Positions 35,501 through 45,200 of a DNA stretch of 64,000 nt are shown in pieces. The notes under the pieces were generated by a model. The model saw only the letters and a list, made by a program, of their open reading frames with translations. It ran no database searches and had not been told where the DNA came from. The position numbers and the translations under genes are program-made. Source of the stretch: Oscillatoria nigro-viridis PCC 7112 (GTDB lineage Bacteria > Cyanobacteriota > Cyanobacteriia > Cyanobacteriales > Microcoleaceae). The stretch spans positions 372,001 through 436,000 of the forward strand of contig NC_019729.1 in the NCBI RefSeq assembly GCF_000317475.1, written 5' to 3'. Within the stretch, counting starts at the first letter, position 1; each line of letters begins with the position of its first letter.

Positions 35501-37891
35501 GCTGTCAGAAGACACATTTTTGAAGAAATAGGCGGTTTGCGGATAGGTTTTGAAGGCTCGCAAGATTACGATTTTGCCTTGAGAGCAACCGAAATTTCTC
35601 GCCACGTCGCGCACCTGCCGCTAGTGCTGTATCACTGGCGAACCGCACCCGGTTCTACAGCCATATCTGGGGCCGCGAAACCCGCCAGTTTTGCCGCAGG
35701 TCAAAAAGCCATTCAAGACGCACTAAACCGCCGAAAAATTAACGGCAATGTCGCTCAGCACGCATGGGCGATCGAAGAAAATTTAGGCATATTTGCTCAG
35801 GATTTCCCGGATAACGGCCCATCAGTAACGCTAATTATTCCTACTAAAAATCAGCTCAAATTGCTGAAAGCCTGTCTGGATTCTCTAGAAACTACAACAT
35901 ACAAAAATTATCAAGTTGTCGTCATCGACAACGAAAGCGACGACCCGAAAACTCTGGAATATTTAAACCAATTAACTTGCCAAGTTTTGCGGATAAAAAA
36001 TCCTGGTGGCAAGTTTAGTTTTGCAGCAATTAACAACCGCGCTGCGGAACAAGTTGATAGCGAATATGTATTGTTTTTGAACAACGATACTGAAGTAATT
36101 AACCCGCGCTGGCTGAGTCAAATGGTTGGATACGTTCAAATCGCGGGCGTGGGTGCAGTCGGCGCGAGGCTGTTATATCCCGACGGCAGAATTCAGCACG
36201 CGGGCGTAATTCACGGGCTGCATCACGGTTTGGCGGGTCACGCTTTTAAGCTGATGAACAGCGAAAATCGAGGCTATCTTTCTCAAGCGATGGTAACGCG
36301 AAATTACTCTGCAGTAACAGCCGCTTGCACGATTACTCCGCGTCAATTGTTCTTAGAATTGGGCGGTTTTGATGAGGAGAATTTTGCTGTTGCTTACAAT
36401 GATGCAGATTACGGATACCGACTGTTAGAACGGGGTTATCGGTGCGTATATTGTCCCGATGCGGAGTTGTTGCACAAAGAGGGAACTTCTAGGGGTTTTA
36501 CCGACAATCCTCAAGAAGTGGCGGCTTTTAGGCGCAAGTATGCGGGTAAAAATGACAGTTTTTACAGCCCTCACTTGTCTTTAGAAGATGAGTATTTTCA
36601 TATTCAACCCCGACGGTTTTTTATGAAGGAAGAAGGTTCGGCAACGAGCCATGTACGGGATGTAACGGATGTAAAGAAGAAGGAAGAAATAAAATGCGGT
36701 AATTTGGGTTATTTGATATCACTAAATAATTTTGTAAATCCTATCAGAGTTTTGATGTGCAGCAATTCGCTGGATTTCACGGGTGCCCCGCTGCATCAGT
36801 ACGAAATCGCGGTGAAATTGGCGGCTGAGGGTGCGATCGAGCCGATCGTACTTTGCGTAACAGACGGGCCCCTGCGTCAAGCTTACGAACAGCAGGGAAT
36901 TGAAGTAATTGTGCGCGACAATCCTCTCGAACACATCTACCAGCGCGATGCTTACGATGAAGCCATCCGCAGTTTTAGCACAGCAATTGCCAGTTTAAAA
37001 GTAGATGCAATTTACGCCAATACTTTAGAAAACTTTTTTGTAGTTGATGCGGCGCACCAAATGGGAATTCCTGTGGTGTGGAACGTGCACGAAAGCGAAC
37101 CTTGGCAAACTTATTTTAACAGGTTTGGTTCTGAGATTGCGGCGAGAGCTTTAGAGTGTTTTCGCTTTCCTTACAAAGTTATTTTTGTGGCAGATGCAAC
37201 GCGAGATAGGTATTTACCTCTCAACAGCCACCACAATTTTACCGTGATTCACAACGGCTTAGATTTGAGCAAACTGGAAAATTCGGATAACTCTGAATGG
37301 GCTAGAAAAACTTTAGGTGTTGCAGCGGAAGATGTGGTTATTTTGCTGCTGGGAACGGTATGCGAACGCAAAGGACAGCAGGATTTAGTTAAAGCACTTT
37401 CACTTTTGCCTGACAAATTGCACAATAAAATTAGGTGTTTTATTGTGGGCGATCGCCCGAGTATTTACAGCAATAAATTAGCCGAGTTGGTGGGGGAATT
37501 GCCAGCAGAGTTGCGGGAAAGGGTGACAGTAGTCCCGGAAACTGGGGAGACGGGAAAATATTACAAAGCGGCTGATATTTTTGTTTGCACTTCTCGCGTC
37601 GAAAGTTTTCCGAGAGTAATTTTGGAAGCGATGGCTTCCGATTTGCCAATTATTACAACGCCTGTTTTTGGGATAAAAGAACAAGTACGGCCGGGAATTA
37701 ACGGTTTGTTTTATACGCCCGATCGCCCGGAGGAATTAGTTGCAGCTTTGATTAGTTTATTGGAGGATAAATCTTTGCGGCAGCAGTTAGCTGAAAACGC
37801 TAAATATGTCTTGGATTCACTTAATACTTTTGAGGAAATGACTCAAGCTTATGCAGATATTTTCTGGGAAGCATATTTCAGCAGTCATTAG
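32546..37891 (+). CDS. Giant sulfotransferase-like/coiled-coil/triple glycosyltransferase
   Basis: A 1781-residue polypeptide from GTG 32546 (GAGGGAG upstream). Domains in order: sulfotransferase-like with the PAPS loop GMHRSGTS (15-22) and WGWKDPRTALF, up to about 270; coiled coil about 285-500 including five 28-residue repeats (307-446) and ending SSIWWQGREKL; two beta-domains (about 519-612 and 624-715, GWVFNQ, GWCCHH, RSDIAL, RRKDVGEVFP); GT2 (about 832-1070, VVMPVYNP, DNDDE); second GT2 (about 1094-1370, LIIPTKNQ, LNNDTE, GRIQHAGVIHG); GT4 (about 1398-1781, ESFPRVILEAMASDLPI). It probably builds several linkages of one surface glycan and may sulfate it. The linker near 1371-1384 carries an inserted dispersed-repeat fragment kept in frame. 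Confidence 0.9.
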   Translation: MSTNDSKPSVFIVTGMHRSGTSLTASLFQKVGVDIGKKLVGPADGNVKGHFENVDFVEFHKSVLRSHGIDELGCTFEKTIAVAPEYVEIAKRAIDQNQLPHKHWGWKDPRTALFWDFWLTLLPEANFICVYRSPWEVVDSLYRRGTDVSLLQNPEKAVKMWIHYNQKVLELYERFPHRCLLANVYPIGNTPELFLDRVNEQFNVNLGAIPADNFEESLLVNDIVNSHRPTLIEKYFPEALELYELLESQAGNLSSESKGAIDRVINFPASPVWPFEDWLKIRLLEKQQKTSSSELKQWQEQFHQAQAKVLGLETELGSTQVQLAGKESNFQEALAKLLGLETELGQAQVQLAGKESQFQEALTKVLKLEAELGQTQVQLAGKESQFQEALAKLLGLETELGQTQVQLAGKESQFQTALAKVLELEAELGQTQVQFEETEFILQQKLAELVQLETAQSQNQERLKDTQEKLEHSRQENENFRAELAIIKSSIWWQGREKLGEVQRQIRDLFPKFIFSLDRPTTWQVCDSNLLIVGWVFNQKRETTAVRARIKDQSFAGVYGIDRSDIALAHSNIPAAKKSGFTIQLEAPAGRHQVLLEAQDDRGKWHILAAYPLLVSTIQASLDVPVVWEQRQGQILFAGWCCHHDRKIAKLSLLCGDTSVECAYGLRRKDVGEVFPDWVNSSESGFEALVDLPPGEWHVSLQAELETGEILYFQAPKKLTVRRYHIWQRSADKFEELSRFTAAIQQRAKERKQRLGRIVPMPWEIVKVLRQLGKIYRQQKQFSAPGDLLPPAGFVVPQPIDRYDAWLEVNQWNDRARDYLISRLKSCREPLPKISVVMPVYNPQIDFLESAIASAIDQVYQNWELCIADDCSTDFTVAETLKNWAQKDDRIRITFRTENGNISAATNSAAALATGDIILFLDNDDELTPDALGEVALYFASHPATDFLYSDDDKIDTKGRRFAPQFKPEWSPELLLSYMYLGHLCAVRRHIFEEIGGLRIGFEGSQDYDFALRATEISRHVAHLPLVLYHWRTAPGSTAISGAAKPASFAAGQKAIQDALNRRKINGNVAQHAWAIEENLGIFAQDFPDNGPSVTLIIPTKNQLKLLKACLDSLETTTYKNYQVVVIDNESDDPKTLEYLNQLTCQVLRIKNPGGKFSFAAINNRAAEQVDSEYVLFLNNDTEVINPRWLSQMVGYVQIAGVGAVGARLLYPDGRIQHAGVIHGLHHGLAGHAFKLMNSENRGYLSQAMVTRNYSAVTAACTITPRQLFLELGGFDEENFAVAYNDADYGYRLLERGYRCVYCPDAELLHKEGTSRGFTDNPQEVAAFRRKYAGKNDSFYSPHLSLEDEYFHIQPRRFFMKEEGSATSHVRDVTDVKKKEEIKCGNLGYLISLNNFVNPIRVLMCSNSLDFTGAPLHQYEIAVKLAAEGAIEPIVLCVTDGPLRQAYEQQGIEVIVRDNPLEHIYQRDAYDEAIRSFSTAIASLKVDAIYANTLENFFVVDAAHQMGIPVVWNVHESEPWQTYFNRFGSEIAARALECFRFPYKVIFVADATRDRYLPLNSHHNFTVIHNGLDLSKLENSDNSEWARKTLGVAAEDVVILLLGTVCERKGQQDLVKALSLLPDKLHNKIRCFIVGDRPSIYSNKLAELVGELPAELRERVTVVPETGETGKYYKAADIFVCTSRVESFPRVILEAMASDLPIITTPVFGIKEQVRPGINGLFYTPDRPEELVAALISLLEDKSLRQQLAENAKYVLDSLNTFEEMTQAYADIFWEAYFSSH
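33464..33883 (+). repeat. Five tandem 84-bp units encoding 28-residue heptads
   Basis: Units start at 33464, 33548, 33632, 33716 and 33800, each 84 bp, coding KVLxLExELGQTQVQLAGKE plus SQFQEALA. Because 28 equals four heptads, adding or losing a unit keeps frame and coiled-coil register. The first four units are almost identical at DNA level, the fifth diverges after half. Shadow frames on both strands over this array are artefacts of the repeat. Confidence 0.95.
36656..36693 (+). repeat. Dispersed-repeat fragment inside the giant glycosyltransferase gene
   Basis: gggatgtaacggatg (36657-36671) followed by aagaaggaagaa matches 12221-12248 at the decayed end of the NAGPA gene, and the purine tail also occurs near 28370. 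Here it codes RDVTDVKKKEEIK in the linker between the second GT2 and the GT4 domain, unlike the surrounding sequence. Confidence 0.5.
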
Positions 37892-38029
37892 TCATCTTAC
37901 AGTGTCAGCGCCCGACCAAGCCAAGCGCAGTAAATAAACTTCTAGACTTTGGGCAGGATTTGATATAATTTTGCCAGACTTGCGGAACATATTGAAAATT
38001 GAGCCATCAATACTATAAAACAATCAAAA

Positions 38030-38779
38030 ATGAACGATAAAAAAATGACCGATCGCCCAAGAGTAGATTATGAAAGGGCATGGGACAGTTACGCCCAACA
38101 GTGGCAAAAAACTAATGCCGAACTTGCCTATATTGGCGACGAATGGATAGGTAAAGCTGCCGGCGCCGCTAACTCCCTAGCCGAATACGAAGCGCTAATA
38201 GAACAGCAATTTATTGCGCCGTACATCAAAAAAGAACATACGGTTTTAGAAATTGGTATCGGCGGCGGAAAAACCGGTTCGCTGCTGCTGAAATATTGCG
38301 ATCGACTAATTTGTGCCGACATTTCCAGTCAAATGCTGCAAGCGGCGCGATCGCGCTTGGGAGACGATCGCGTTTCTTACATCAAACTCGACGGTTTAAC
38401 ATTAGACGGCATCGCTCCAGGTTCAGCCGATGTCTGCTTCTGTTACGATACAATGGTACACGTAGAGCCGGTAGATATATTTAACTACCTGACTCGAATT
38501 CCCAAACTGCTGCGGGGCGATCGAATTTGCGTGTTTCACCACACCAATATTTTCACCGAATTAGGGTGGCAAAAATTCGCCAGCGAGTGGGACAAAAACT
38601 TGCTAGGGCACAGAGATGGCACAGCATTTTCAGTTATGACCGATACAATTATGGAAAAATTTCTCCATCATTTAAACTATGAAATCATCCTGAAAAATAC
38701 ATCTTCAGTACCGCGAGATTGCGTCTGGATATGTAAAGCACCAGTCATTAGTCATCAGTCATCACTTATTAGCCATTAG
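38030..38779 (+). CDS. Class I SAM-dependent methyltransferase
   Basis: A 249-residue methyltransferase with motif I VLEIGIGGGKTGSLL (about 72-86), acidic ICADISSQML, and DVCFCYDTMVHVEP/LLRGDRICVFHHTN in the later motifs. It probably modifies a sugar or lipid intermediate of the glycan encoded around it; substrate unknown. The first 20 residues (MNDKKMTDRPRVDYERAWDS) allow an alternative start at the second Met. The C-terminal SHQSSLISH is encoded by a tandem repeat tract, so the native end was probably extended or replaced. It lies between the giant transferase gene and a GT4 gene, all on the same strand. Confidence 0.88.
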   Translation: MNDKKMTDRPRVDYERAWDSYAQQWQKTNAELAYIGDEWIGKAAGAANSLAEYEALIEQQFIAPYIKKEHTVLEIGIGGGKTGSLLLKYCDRLICADISSQMLQAARSRLGDDRVSYIKLDGLTLDGIAPGSADVCFCYDTMVHVEPVDIFNYLTRIPKLLRGDRICVFHHTNIFTELGWQKFASEWDKNLLGHRDGTAFSVMTDTIMEKFLHHLNYEIILKNTSSVPRDCVWICKAPVISHQSSLISH

Positions 38780-38812
38780 TTATTAGTTATTAGTTATTAG
38801 TTATTAGTTATT
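38775..38812. repeat. Tandem heptamer array (ttattag units) providing a stop codon
   Basis: About five copies of ttattag. The first copy contains the TAG stop of the methyltransferase gene (38777-38779). A related phrase, cagtcattagtcatc, ends both this gene and the giant glycosyltransferase gene (stop at 37889-37891). Further aactaacaact-type repeats follow near 38830. Confidence 0.8.
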
Positions 38813-38890
38813 GGTAGCAGTTAACAAATAACCAATAACAACTAACAACTGTCACCAATGCCCCATGCCCAAGTCAACAGACAACTGACA

Positions 38891-40171
38891 ATGAAAGCAT
38901 TATTTCTCCATCCCAACTTCCCCGCCCAATACCGCCACATTATCACGGCTTTAGGCGCAGATACCAAAAATCAAATTGTTTTCGGCACTAAAAACGAGCG
39001 CCCAGAGTGGAACATTCCCGGCGTTCGCAAAGCAGCATTTACCCCCAGCCGGGAACCCCACGCGCAGACTCACCAATACGTCCGCCCTTTAGAAAGTGCA
39101 GTCATCTACGGACAAGCCGTATTTAGAATGGCAGAACAACTCAAAGCAGACGGTTTCGTACCCGATATAATCTGCGGACATTCCGGTTGGGGGCCGACAT
39201 TGTTTGTCAAAGAAGCTTTTCCAAATACGCCGCTTTTGTGCTATTTTGAGTGGTTTTATCATGCTATTGGTTCCGACGCAGATTTCGACCCAGCGGAACC
39301 TTTAACAGTTGACGATATGGCCAGAATTAGAATCAAAAATGCGCCGATTTTGATCGATTTATACTCTTGCGATTGGGGTTTATCACCAACTTATTGGCAG
39401 CGATCGCAATTTCCGCCAGAATTACAACAAAAATTATCCACACTCCACGACGGCGTAGATACCGATTACTTCAAACCCGACCCCGGTGCTAAACTGGTTT
39501 TGCCTAACTTAGACTTGTCTGGCGTTGATGAAATTGTCACCTACGTATCGCGGGGAATGGAACCTTACCGGGGTTTTCCCGAATTCATTGAGTCGATCGC
39601 CTATGTACAAGAACGCCGCCCCAACTGTCACGTCGTAATCGTTGGTTCAGAAAGAGTTTGTTACGGGCGTTCTTTACCCAACGGCGAGTCTTACAAAGAC
39701 TATATGCTCAAAAAAGTACCCCTAGATTTGTCGCGAGTTCACTTTGTCGGGCCCCTACCTTACGGACTGTATTTAAAAGTAATTCAAGCATCCGACGTAC
39801 ACGTTTATTTGACCCGACCTTTTGTGCTATCTTGGTCCATGATTGAATCTCTATCAACCGGATGTTTAGTAATCGGTTCCGACACAGGGCCAGTCAGAGA
39901 AGTGATCCGCGACGGAGAAAACGGTTTGCTAGTCGATTACTTCTCACCGAAACAAGTAGCCGATCGCATTGATGAAGTTTTAGACCATCCTACCCGCATG
40001 GCAGAAATTCGCATCAAAGCCCGTCAAACCGTCCTAGAACGCTACAGTTTAGCTAAAATGCTGCCGCAACATTTACAACTGATCGAGCAAGTAGCAAATC
40101 GTTCCATGCCGCCTACAGTTGGTATGGAACCAGAACGGGAACTAGCAGCATCTTTTGCAGTGAGAATTTAG
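38891..40171 (+). CDS. Glycosyltransferase family 4
   Basis: From ATG 38891 (MKALFLHPNFPAQYRHI) the protein is 426 residues; the ORF opens at 38858 but the extra 11 residues (MPHAQVNRQLT) derive from repeat-like DNA. GT-B fold markers are the N-terminal HPNFPAQ, DIICGHSGWGPTLFVKEAF, the C-terminal VTYVSRGMEPYRGFPEFI, VGSERVCYG and IESLSTGCLVIGSDTGPVREV with ENGLLVDYF, the nucleotide-sugar binding region. It probably adds one sugar in the same glycan pathway. It is the last gene of the cluster; repeats follow. Confidence 0.92.
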   Translation: MKALFLHPNFPAQYRHIITALGADTKNQIVFGTKNERPEWNIPGVRKAAFTPSREPHAQTHQYVRPLESAVIYGQAVFRMAEQLKADGFVPDIICGHSGWGPTLFVKEAFPNTPLLCYFEWFYHAIGSDADFDPAEPLTVDDMARIRIKNAPILIDLYSCDWGLSPTYWQRSQFPPELQQKLSTLHDGVDTDYFKPDPGAKLVLPNLDLSGVDEIVTYVSRGMEPYRGFPEFIESIAYVQERRPNCHVVIVGSERVCYGRSLPNGESYKDYMLKKVPLDLSRVHFVGPLPYGLYLKVIQASDVHVYLTRPFVLSWSMIESLSTGCLVIGSDTGPVREVIRDGENGLLVDYFSPKQVADRIDEVLDHPTRMAEIRIKARQTVLERYSLAKMLPQHLQLIEQVANRSMPPTVGMEPERELAASFAVRI

Positions 40172-40200
40172 CACTAAAGTTAGTCAGGACTATGCGCTGG

Positions 40201-40428
40201 ATAATAGCGGGATGATTTGAATTTTTTTGTGGGATGGGCGTCCCGCCCGTCCCGTGTATTTTCCGGCGTTGCATAATGGAAAGCAGTCCGTTAATCCCTT
40301 CTAGGCTAGTCGCAAACTAGCTTCGAGAGCAATAATTTAGGCCTTGCATAATAGCAGAATGATTTGAATTTTTTTGTGGGATGGGCGTCCCGCCCGTCCC
40401 GTGTATTTTCCGGCGTTGCATAATGGAA
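40201..40428. repeat. Two 81-bp direct repeats 147 bp apart
   Basis: 40201-40281 and 40348-40428 differ by two bases. Each has an AT-rich left part (atgatttgaattttttt), the GC-rich near-palindromic core gggatgggcgtcccgccc and an end ccggcgttgcataatgga. The core recurs inverted at 15972-15996. The whole gap 40172-40727 has no convincing gene; small frames here (40337-40675) are repeat-derived or have no coding character. Confidence 0.85.
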
Positions 40429-40727
40429 GTATGAACAGTCCTAAATGCGCCCTAAATGTGAATCCGCCCCTATCCGCAATAGCAAGGAAGCATCTCATAT
40501 TTGTAAAAACACTTCTTCTCCTTCCTTCCTTCTGCCTCCTGCCTCGCAGCAAGAGAGCCTCAAAACTCCAATTTCTAGCTGGGCTGCTTTCATTGAGATG
40601 CTACCGAAGGCTTCTATCCGTCTCTTACTTCATTACCTAAAGTATTGGAATATCCCCCTGCCCGATCGATTTTGATATAGTTGTGCAACCATTAAAATTT
40701 ATTTAACTCCCCTTCATTTAAAATCAA

Positions 40728-42272
40728 CTAAGAAATACCCAAAGCTGTTTCAGACATCGCAATTAAATTATTAGCAAAATTTTTCTGGTGAATTGGAAGA
40801 TCAATAATAAACATTGCCCCCTGATTAGGAGCTGAAATACAATTGAGCTTGCCCCCGTGTTTATCCACTACAATCTGATGGGAAATAGACAGCCCAATAC
40901 CAGTACCCTTCCCGATAGGCTTAGTAGTAAAAAATGGCTCAAATAGGTGTTGGCTAATTTCTTCTGTCATCCCAGGCCCGTTATCCTTAAAATGAATTAA
41001 CACTCGATTAGATTCCGTAACCTCAGTGCGAATGAAAATCTTAGAAGGATTAGCTTTCATTTCACTTAACGATCGCGTCGTATTATAATCATCTATGGCA
41101 TCAATAGCATTAGCAACAAGATTCATAAACACCTGGTTAAGCTGACCCGCATAACACTCTACCAGAGGTAGATTGCCGAATTCTTTGACCACCTCAATTG
41201 CAGGTCGATCGCCCCTTCCTTTAACACGGTTATGCAAAATTAACAGAGTGCTATCAATACCCTGGTGAATATCCACCGGTTTCATTTCCGATTCATCCAA
41301 TCGCGAGAAGATTCGCAGCGACTGAACAATTTCGCGAATCCGGTCTACACCTACCTTCATTGAAGTCAGCAATTTAGGTAAGTCTTCAACCAAAAAACCT
41401 AGTTCTATTTCGTCTATTTTCTGTTCAACTTTTGGCCCAGCATCCGGAAATTCTTGGTGATAAAGATTGACTAGATCGATCAGATTTTGGGTATAATCAT
41501 GGGCGTAAGAAAGATTCCCAAAAATAAAATTAACGGGATTATTGATTTCATGGGCTACACCTGCAACAAGCTGACCGAGAGAAGACATTTTTTCGCTCTG
41601 CACAAGTTTAGTCTGCGTGATTTGTAAGTCTCGAAAAGCCTTTTCTAAACATTGAGTTTGGGTTCGCAATTGAGCTTCCGATTGTTGCAATCCCGCCTCT
41701 GCTTGCAGACGCTCTTGAATCTCCTGTTTTAGCAATTGATTGGATTGGAAAAGTTCAGCCGTCCTTTCCTCAACTCGCCTTTCCAACTCCGATGCCAGCT
41801 TCAAGAGCGAAGATTCCGCTTTGACACGCTGTTCGATTTCTGCTTGCAAGCACACATTTTGCTCTAAGAGTTTCTTCGACAGCTTGCGGAGCTTCATGTG
41901 GACATTAACACGAGCTAAAACCTCTTCATGCTGAAGAGGCTTAGTAATATAATCCACCGCACCAAGACTCAAACCTTTAACCTTATCCACCGTATCAGCA
42001 AGAGCAGTCATAAAAATCACGGGAATGTCTCTCGTTACATCATTCGCTTTCAAACGGCGACAAGTTTCAAACCCATCTATTCCTGGCATAAGCACATCCA
42101 ACAGGATCAGATCTGGCGCGGCATATGCGACCTTCTGGAGAGCACTTTTGCCATCCCTAGCTACCAATACTTTAAAGCCAAAATCAGCCAAAAAATCGAA
42201 CAGGACACCTAAATTAGTCGGGGTGTCATCTACGATTAAAATGGTGCTTTGTTCGGCAACTTCACTACTCAT
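40728..42272 (-). CDS. Response regulator-histidine kinase hybrid (REC-HisKA-HATPase)
   Basis: A 514-residue protein with an N-terminal receiver (about 10-125, [10 protein letters not shown], phospho-acceptor Asp in [13 protein letters not shown] near 58, KPLQHEE), a coiled-coil signalling helix (about 130-235, [20 protein letters not shown]), HisKA with [12 protein letters not shown] (His about 242), and HATPase with [23 protein letters not shown] and [11 protein letters not shown]. It has no membrane segment, so it receives phosphate from another kinase. Its start overlaps the stop of the upstream 1976-residue kinase gene by eight bases, so translational coupling and a direct phosphorelay are likely. 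No DNA-binding domain: output is through its own kinase. Confidence 0.95.
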   Translation of the reverse strand: MSSEVAEQSTILIVDDTPTNLGVLFDFLADFGFKVLVARDGKSALQKVAYAAPDLILLDVLMPGIDGFETCRRLKANDVTRDIPVIFMTALADTVDKVKGLSLGAVDYITKPLQHEEVLARVNVHMKLRKLSKKLLEQNVCLQAEIEQRVKAESSLLKLASELERRVEERTAELFQSNQLLKQEIQERLQAEAGLQQSEAQLRTQTQCLEKAFRDLQITQTKLVQSEKMSSLGQLVAGVAHEINNPVNFIFGNLSYAHDYTQNLIDLVNLYHQEFPDAGPKVEQKIDEIELGFLVEDLPKLLTSMKVGVDRIREIVQSLRIFSRLDESEMKPVDIHQGIDSTLLILHNRVKGRGDRPAIEVVKEFGNLPLVECYAGQLNQVFMNLVANAIDAIDDYNTTRSLSEMKANPSKIFIRTEVTESNRVLIHFKDNGPGMTEEISQHLFEPFFTTKPIGKGTGIGLSISHQIVVDKHGGKLNCISAPNQGAMFIIDLPIHQKNFANNLIAMSETALGIS

Positions 42273-45200
42273 TGGCTGTCGTCCTATATTGTTTAATAAA
42301 CTCTAGGATTTGTTGTTCTTCAAATCCTTTCGCTAACTGGCGCAGATGGCTAGCAAAGGGAACCCATTGCTCATTGAGTTGTTCTAGTTTTGCGGCTCGC
42401 TCCGCAATTCCTCGGAGATCGCCCATCATCGCTAGATCGAATAGAACGGCGATTTCCTCATCGGGGGGAGCTACAATTTCAGAACTTAGAGATTTTTTTT
42501 CTACTTCTGCTTTCCTCGTCTCTTCCAGATTTTCTTCATAAATCCATTCTAACCCTAAATGAGTACGTAATTTTTCTAAAAACTCCTCGATTCGTATGGG
42601 TTTGGGGATAAAATCATTGCAACCTACCTCAGCACTTTGTTGTCGATCGAAATCAAAAACGCTGGCAGAAGTAGCAATCACCACTAAATTAGTCTGACCT
42701 GGTGATTTGCGAATCCGGCGCGTCGCTTCTAAGCCGCTCATTACTGGCATCATCAAGTCCATTAAAATACAGTCGGGCTTAAACTCCACCGCCTTATTTA
42801 AACAGTCCTGACCCTCCGTTGCTTCCAGAATTTCAAATCCTAACGGCTGAAGCATTCCCGTCATGATCGAGCGATTCTGCCACTTGTCGTCAGCTATGAG
42901 AATTTTTCGCTTTCGGCCTTTGAAACCAACGATTGTGTGGGCATTCGCTTTGGCTGAATTAGTCGCCCATTCCGATACCTCTGGCAAATCTAAATCGAAC
43001 CAGAAAATGCTCCCTTGTCCTAATGTACTCTTCACCTTTATTTCACCGCCCATCATCTGGACTAATTGGCGGCTAATTGCCAGCCCCAACCCGGTTCCTT
43101 CAACCTTCAGGTTGGCTTCTCCTACTTGGTGAAAAGGCAAAAATATGTCTTGCAATTGCTCTAGTGCCATACCAACTCCGGTATCTTCCACTTGAAACCG
43201 AATCTTGCCATCCTGATATCCTACTTTGAATGCCACCCCACCTTTTTCGGTAAACTTAATTGCATTGCCGAGTAAGTTGATTAAAACTTGCCGCAACCTT
43301 TTTTCATCACCCTGGACGGCAATAGGTAGTTGGGTAATGGGCTCGTAAATCAGGGAGATTCCCTTTTGTTCTGCCCGAATATTGCAAATTTCAGCCAGGC
43401 CTTCCAAAAATTGTGATAAATGGAAATTACTCAAGTGGATTTCCATTTTTCGGGCTTCGATTTTGGAGAGATCTAAAATATCGTTAATTAGGGTTAAGAG
43501 GTGTTCGCCGCACTGACTAATCACGTTCAGACCATCTTTTTGCTCGTCAGCCAAGTTTTTTTGTCGTTTGAGGATTTGGGTGTAACCCAAAATGCCATTA
43601 AGTGGCGTTCGGAGCTCGTGGCTCATATTAGCCAGAAACTCACTCTTGGCAGAGTTGGCGGCTTTCGCTAATTCTTCTGCTTTTTGTAAATCGATATTTT
43701 TTTCTTGTAACTGTTGCGTTCTTTCTGCCACCTTCACTTCTAAAGTAGCATTGGCTGCTTCCAAATCGTTATAAAGACGGGCATTCTCAATCGAAATAGC
43801 TGCTTGAGAAGATAAAAGTTGTAAAACTTCTAAACGATCGGGAGTAAAAGCACCAGTTGTGAGATTATTTTCTAAGTAAAGAATGCCAGTAAGTTTTCCT
43901 TGATGGACGATGGGAGTACATAATACTGACTTGGGTTTTTGGTTGACGATATAAGTATCCGCCGTGAAGGTTCCCTCACAACTCGCATCGTTTAATACAA
44001 CATTTTCCTGAGTTCTGGCAACATAGTTAATCAAAGATATGGGTAGTTGCTTACTGTTTTCCACTGGTATTCTTTGCAGCACTTCTACATCGCTATCTAC
44101 AGTGCCATAGGCTTCAATTAGTAGATTTCCAGCTTTGTCTAAAATGAAAATCCCATTTTGAGCACCCGCATTCTCGATCGCAATTTTCATCAATTTTGCT
44201 AACAAATTAGTCAACACAATTTCGCCAGAGAGAGCTTGAGAGGCTTTGATGACAGTCGCTAAATCTAGTGCGCCACTCCCTCCACTTGTCGAGCTAGTGC
44301 TCGTAGCGATCTGGCTACGTTGAGTTTCTGGCTTGGCTATCCGGGAAAATAGTTGAGGATATCTGGCTTCCAAATCTTTGACTATAGCTTTAGCTCCCCA
44401 GCGACTATATGCGTAGTAAGCATCGGTTAAATACATCAGAGCAATCTTATCTTTCCTGCGAAAAAAATAAAACTCTGCAGCCAGTTCGTTAGCTAAGGCT
44501 TCTTCTTGGATATATCCCTGTTCTTTGGCTCCTGCTATAGCGCGATCGTAATAATCACTAGCTTCTAAAGGTTGTCCCAAAATCCGCGCTTTTTCTGCTT
44601 CTACTAAGTCATACTTATGCTGAAAATTAATCGGTGCATGGAACGCCCAAGTTTTCATTTTTTCTTGGTTTACTGCTACTTGAATTAAATATTCTTCTTG
44701 TTCTTGCGCTGAAACTTTGGGATACATTGCTAGGAGGCCAAGAGAATGGTAGAAGTTGCCAAGTGCATTCTGAATTAATCCCACACCGCAACTGGCATAT
44801 TTTGATACTAAATTAGCATTGACTATTGTGCCTTCGTAATCTTTAAAACAATAACGAAGCATCGCTTGCGCCGCATGGTAAAAAAACAGCAGAGTCCCAT
44901 TATTAGATTCAAGGAACATCGGCACCATTTCTTCTTCATTAAAACTCTCACCAATCAACTGATATTTATCTGAGGCTTTGCCAAGCAAATTTTTAACTAA
45001 TTGCTGATAAATTTTGATTGCAAAAGTATCGTAATCTTGCTTATATTTAATGCTAATAGCAACATATTTTTCCTGTTCATGCTCAACTTTTTCTAGCTCT
45101 TTTTCAGTTAAAAAAGTCATGTAGCAATAATTGATCAGACAGTGACAAGCACATTCCAAATCACCTACTTCTAAGCCACTTTGCATAGCCTTAATCAAAG

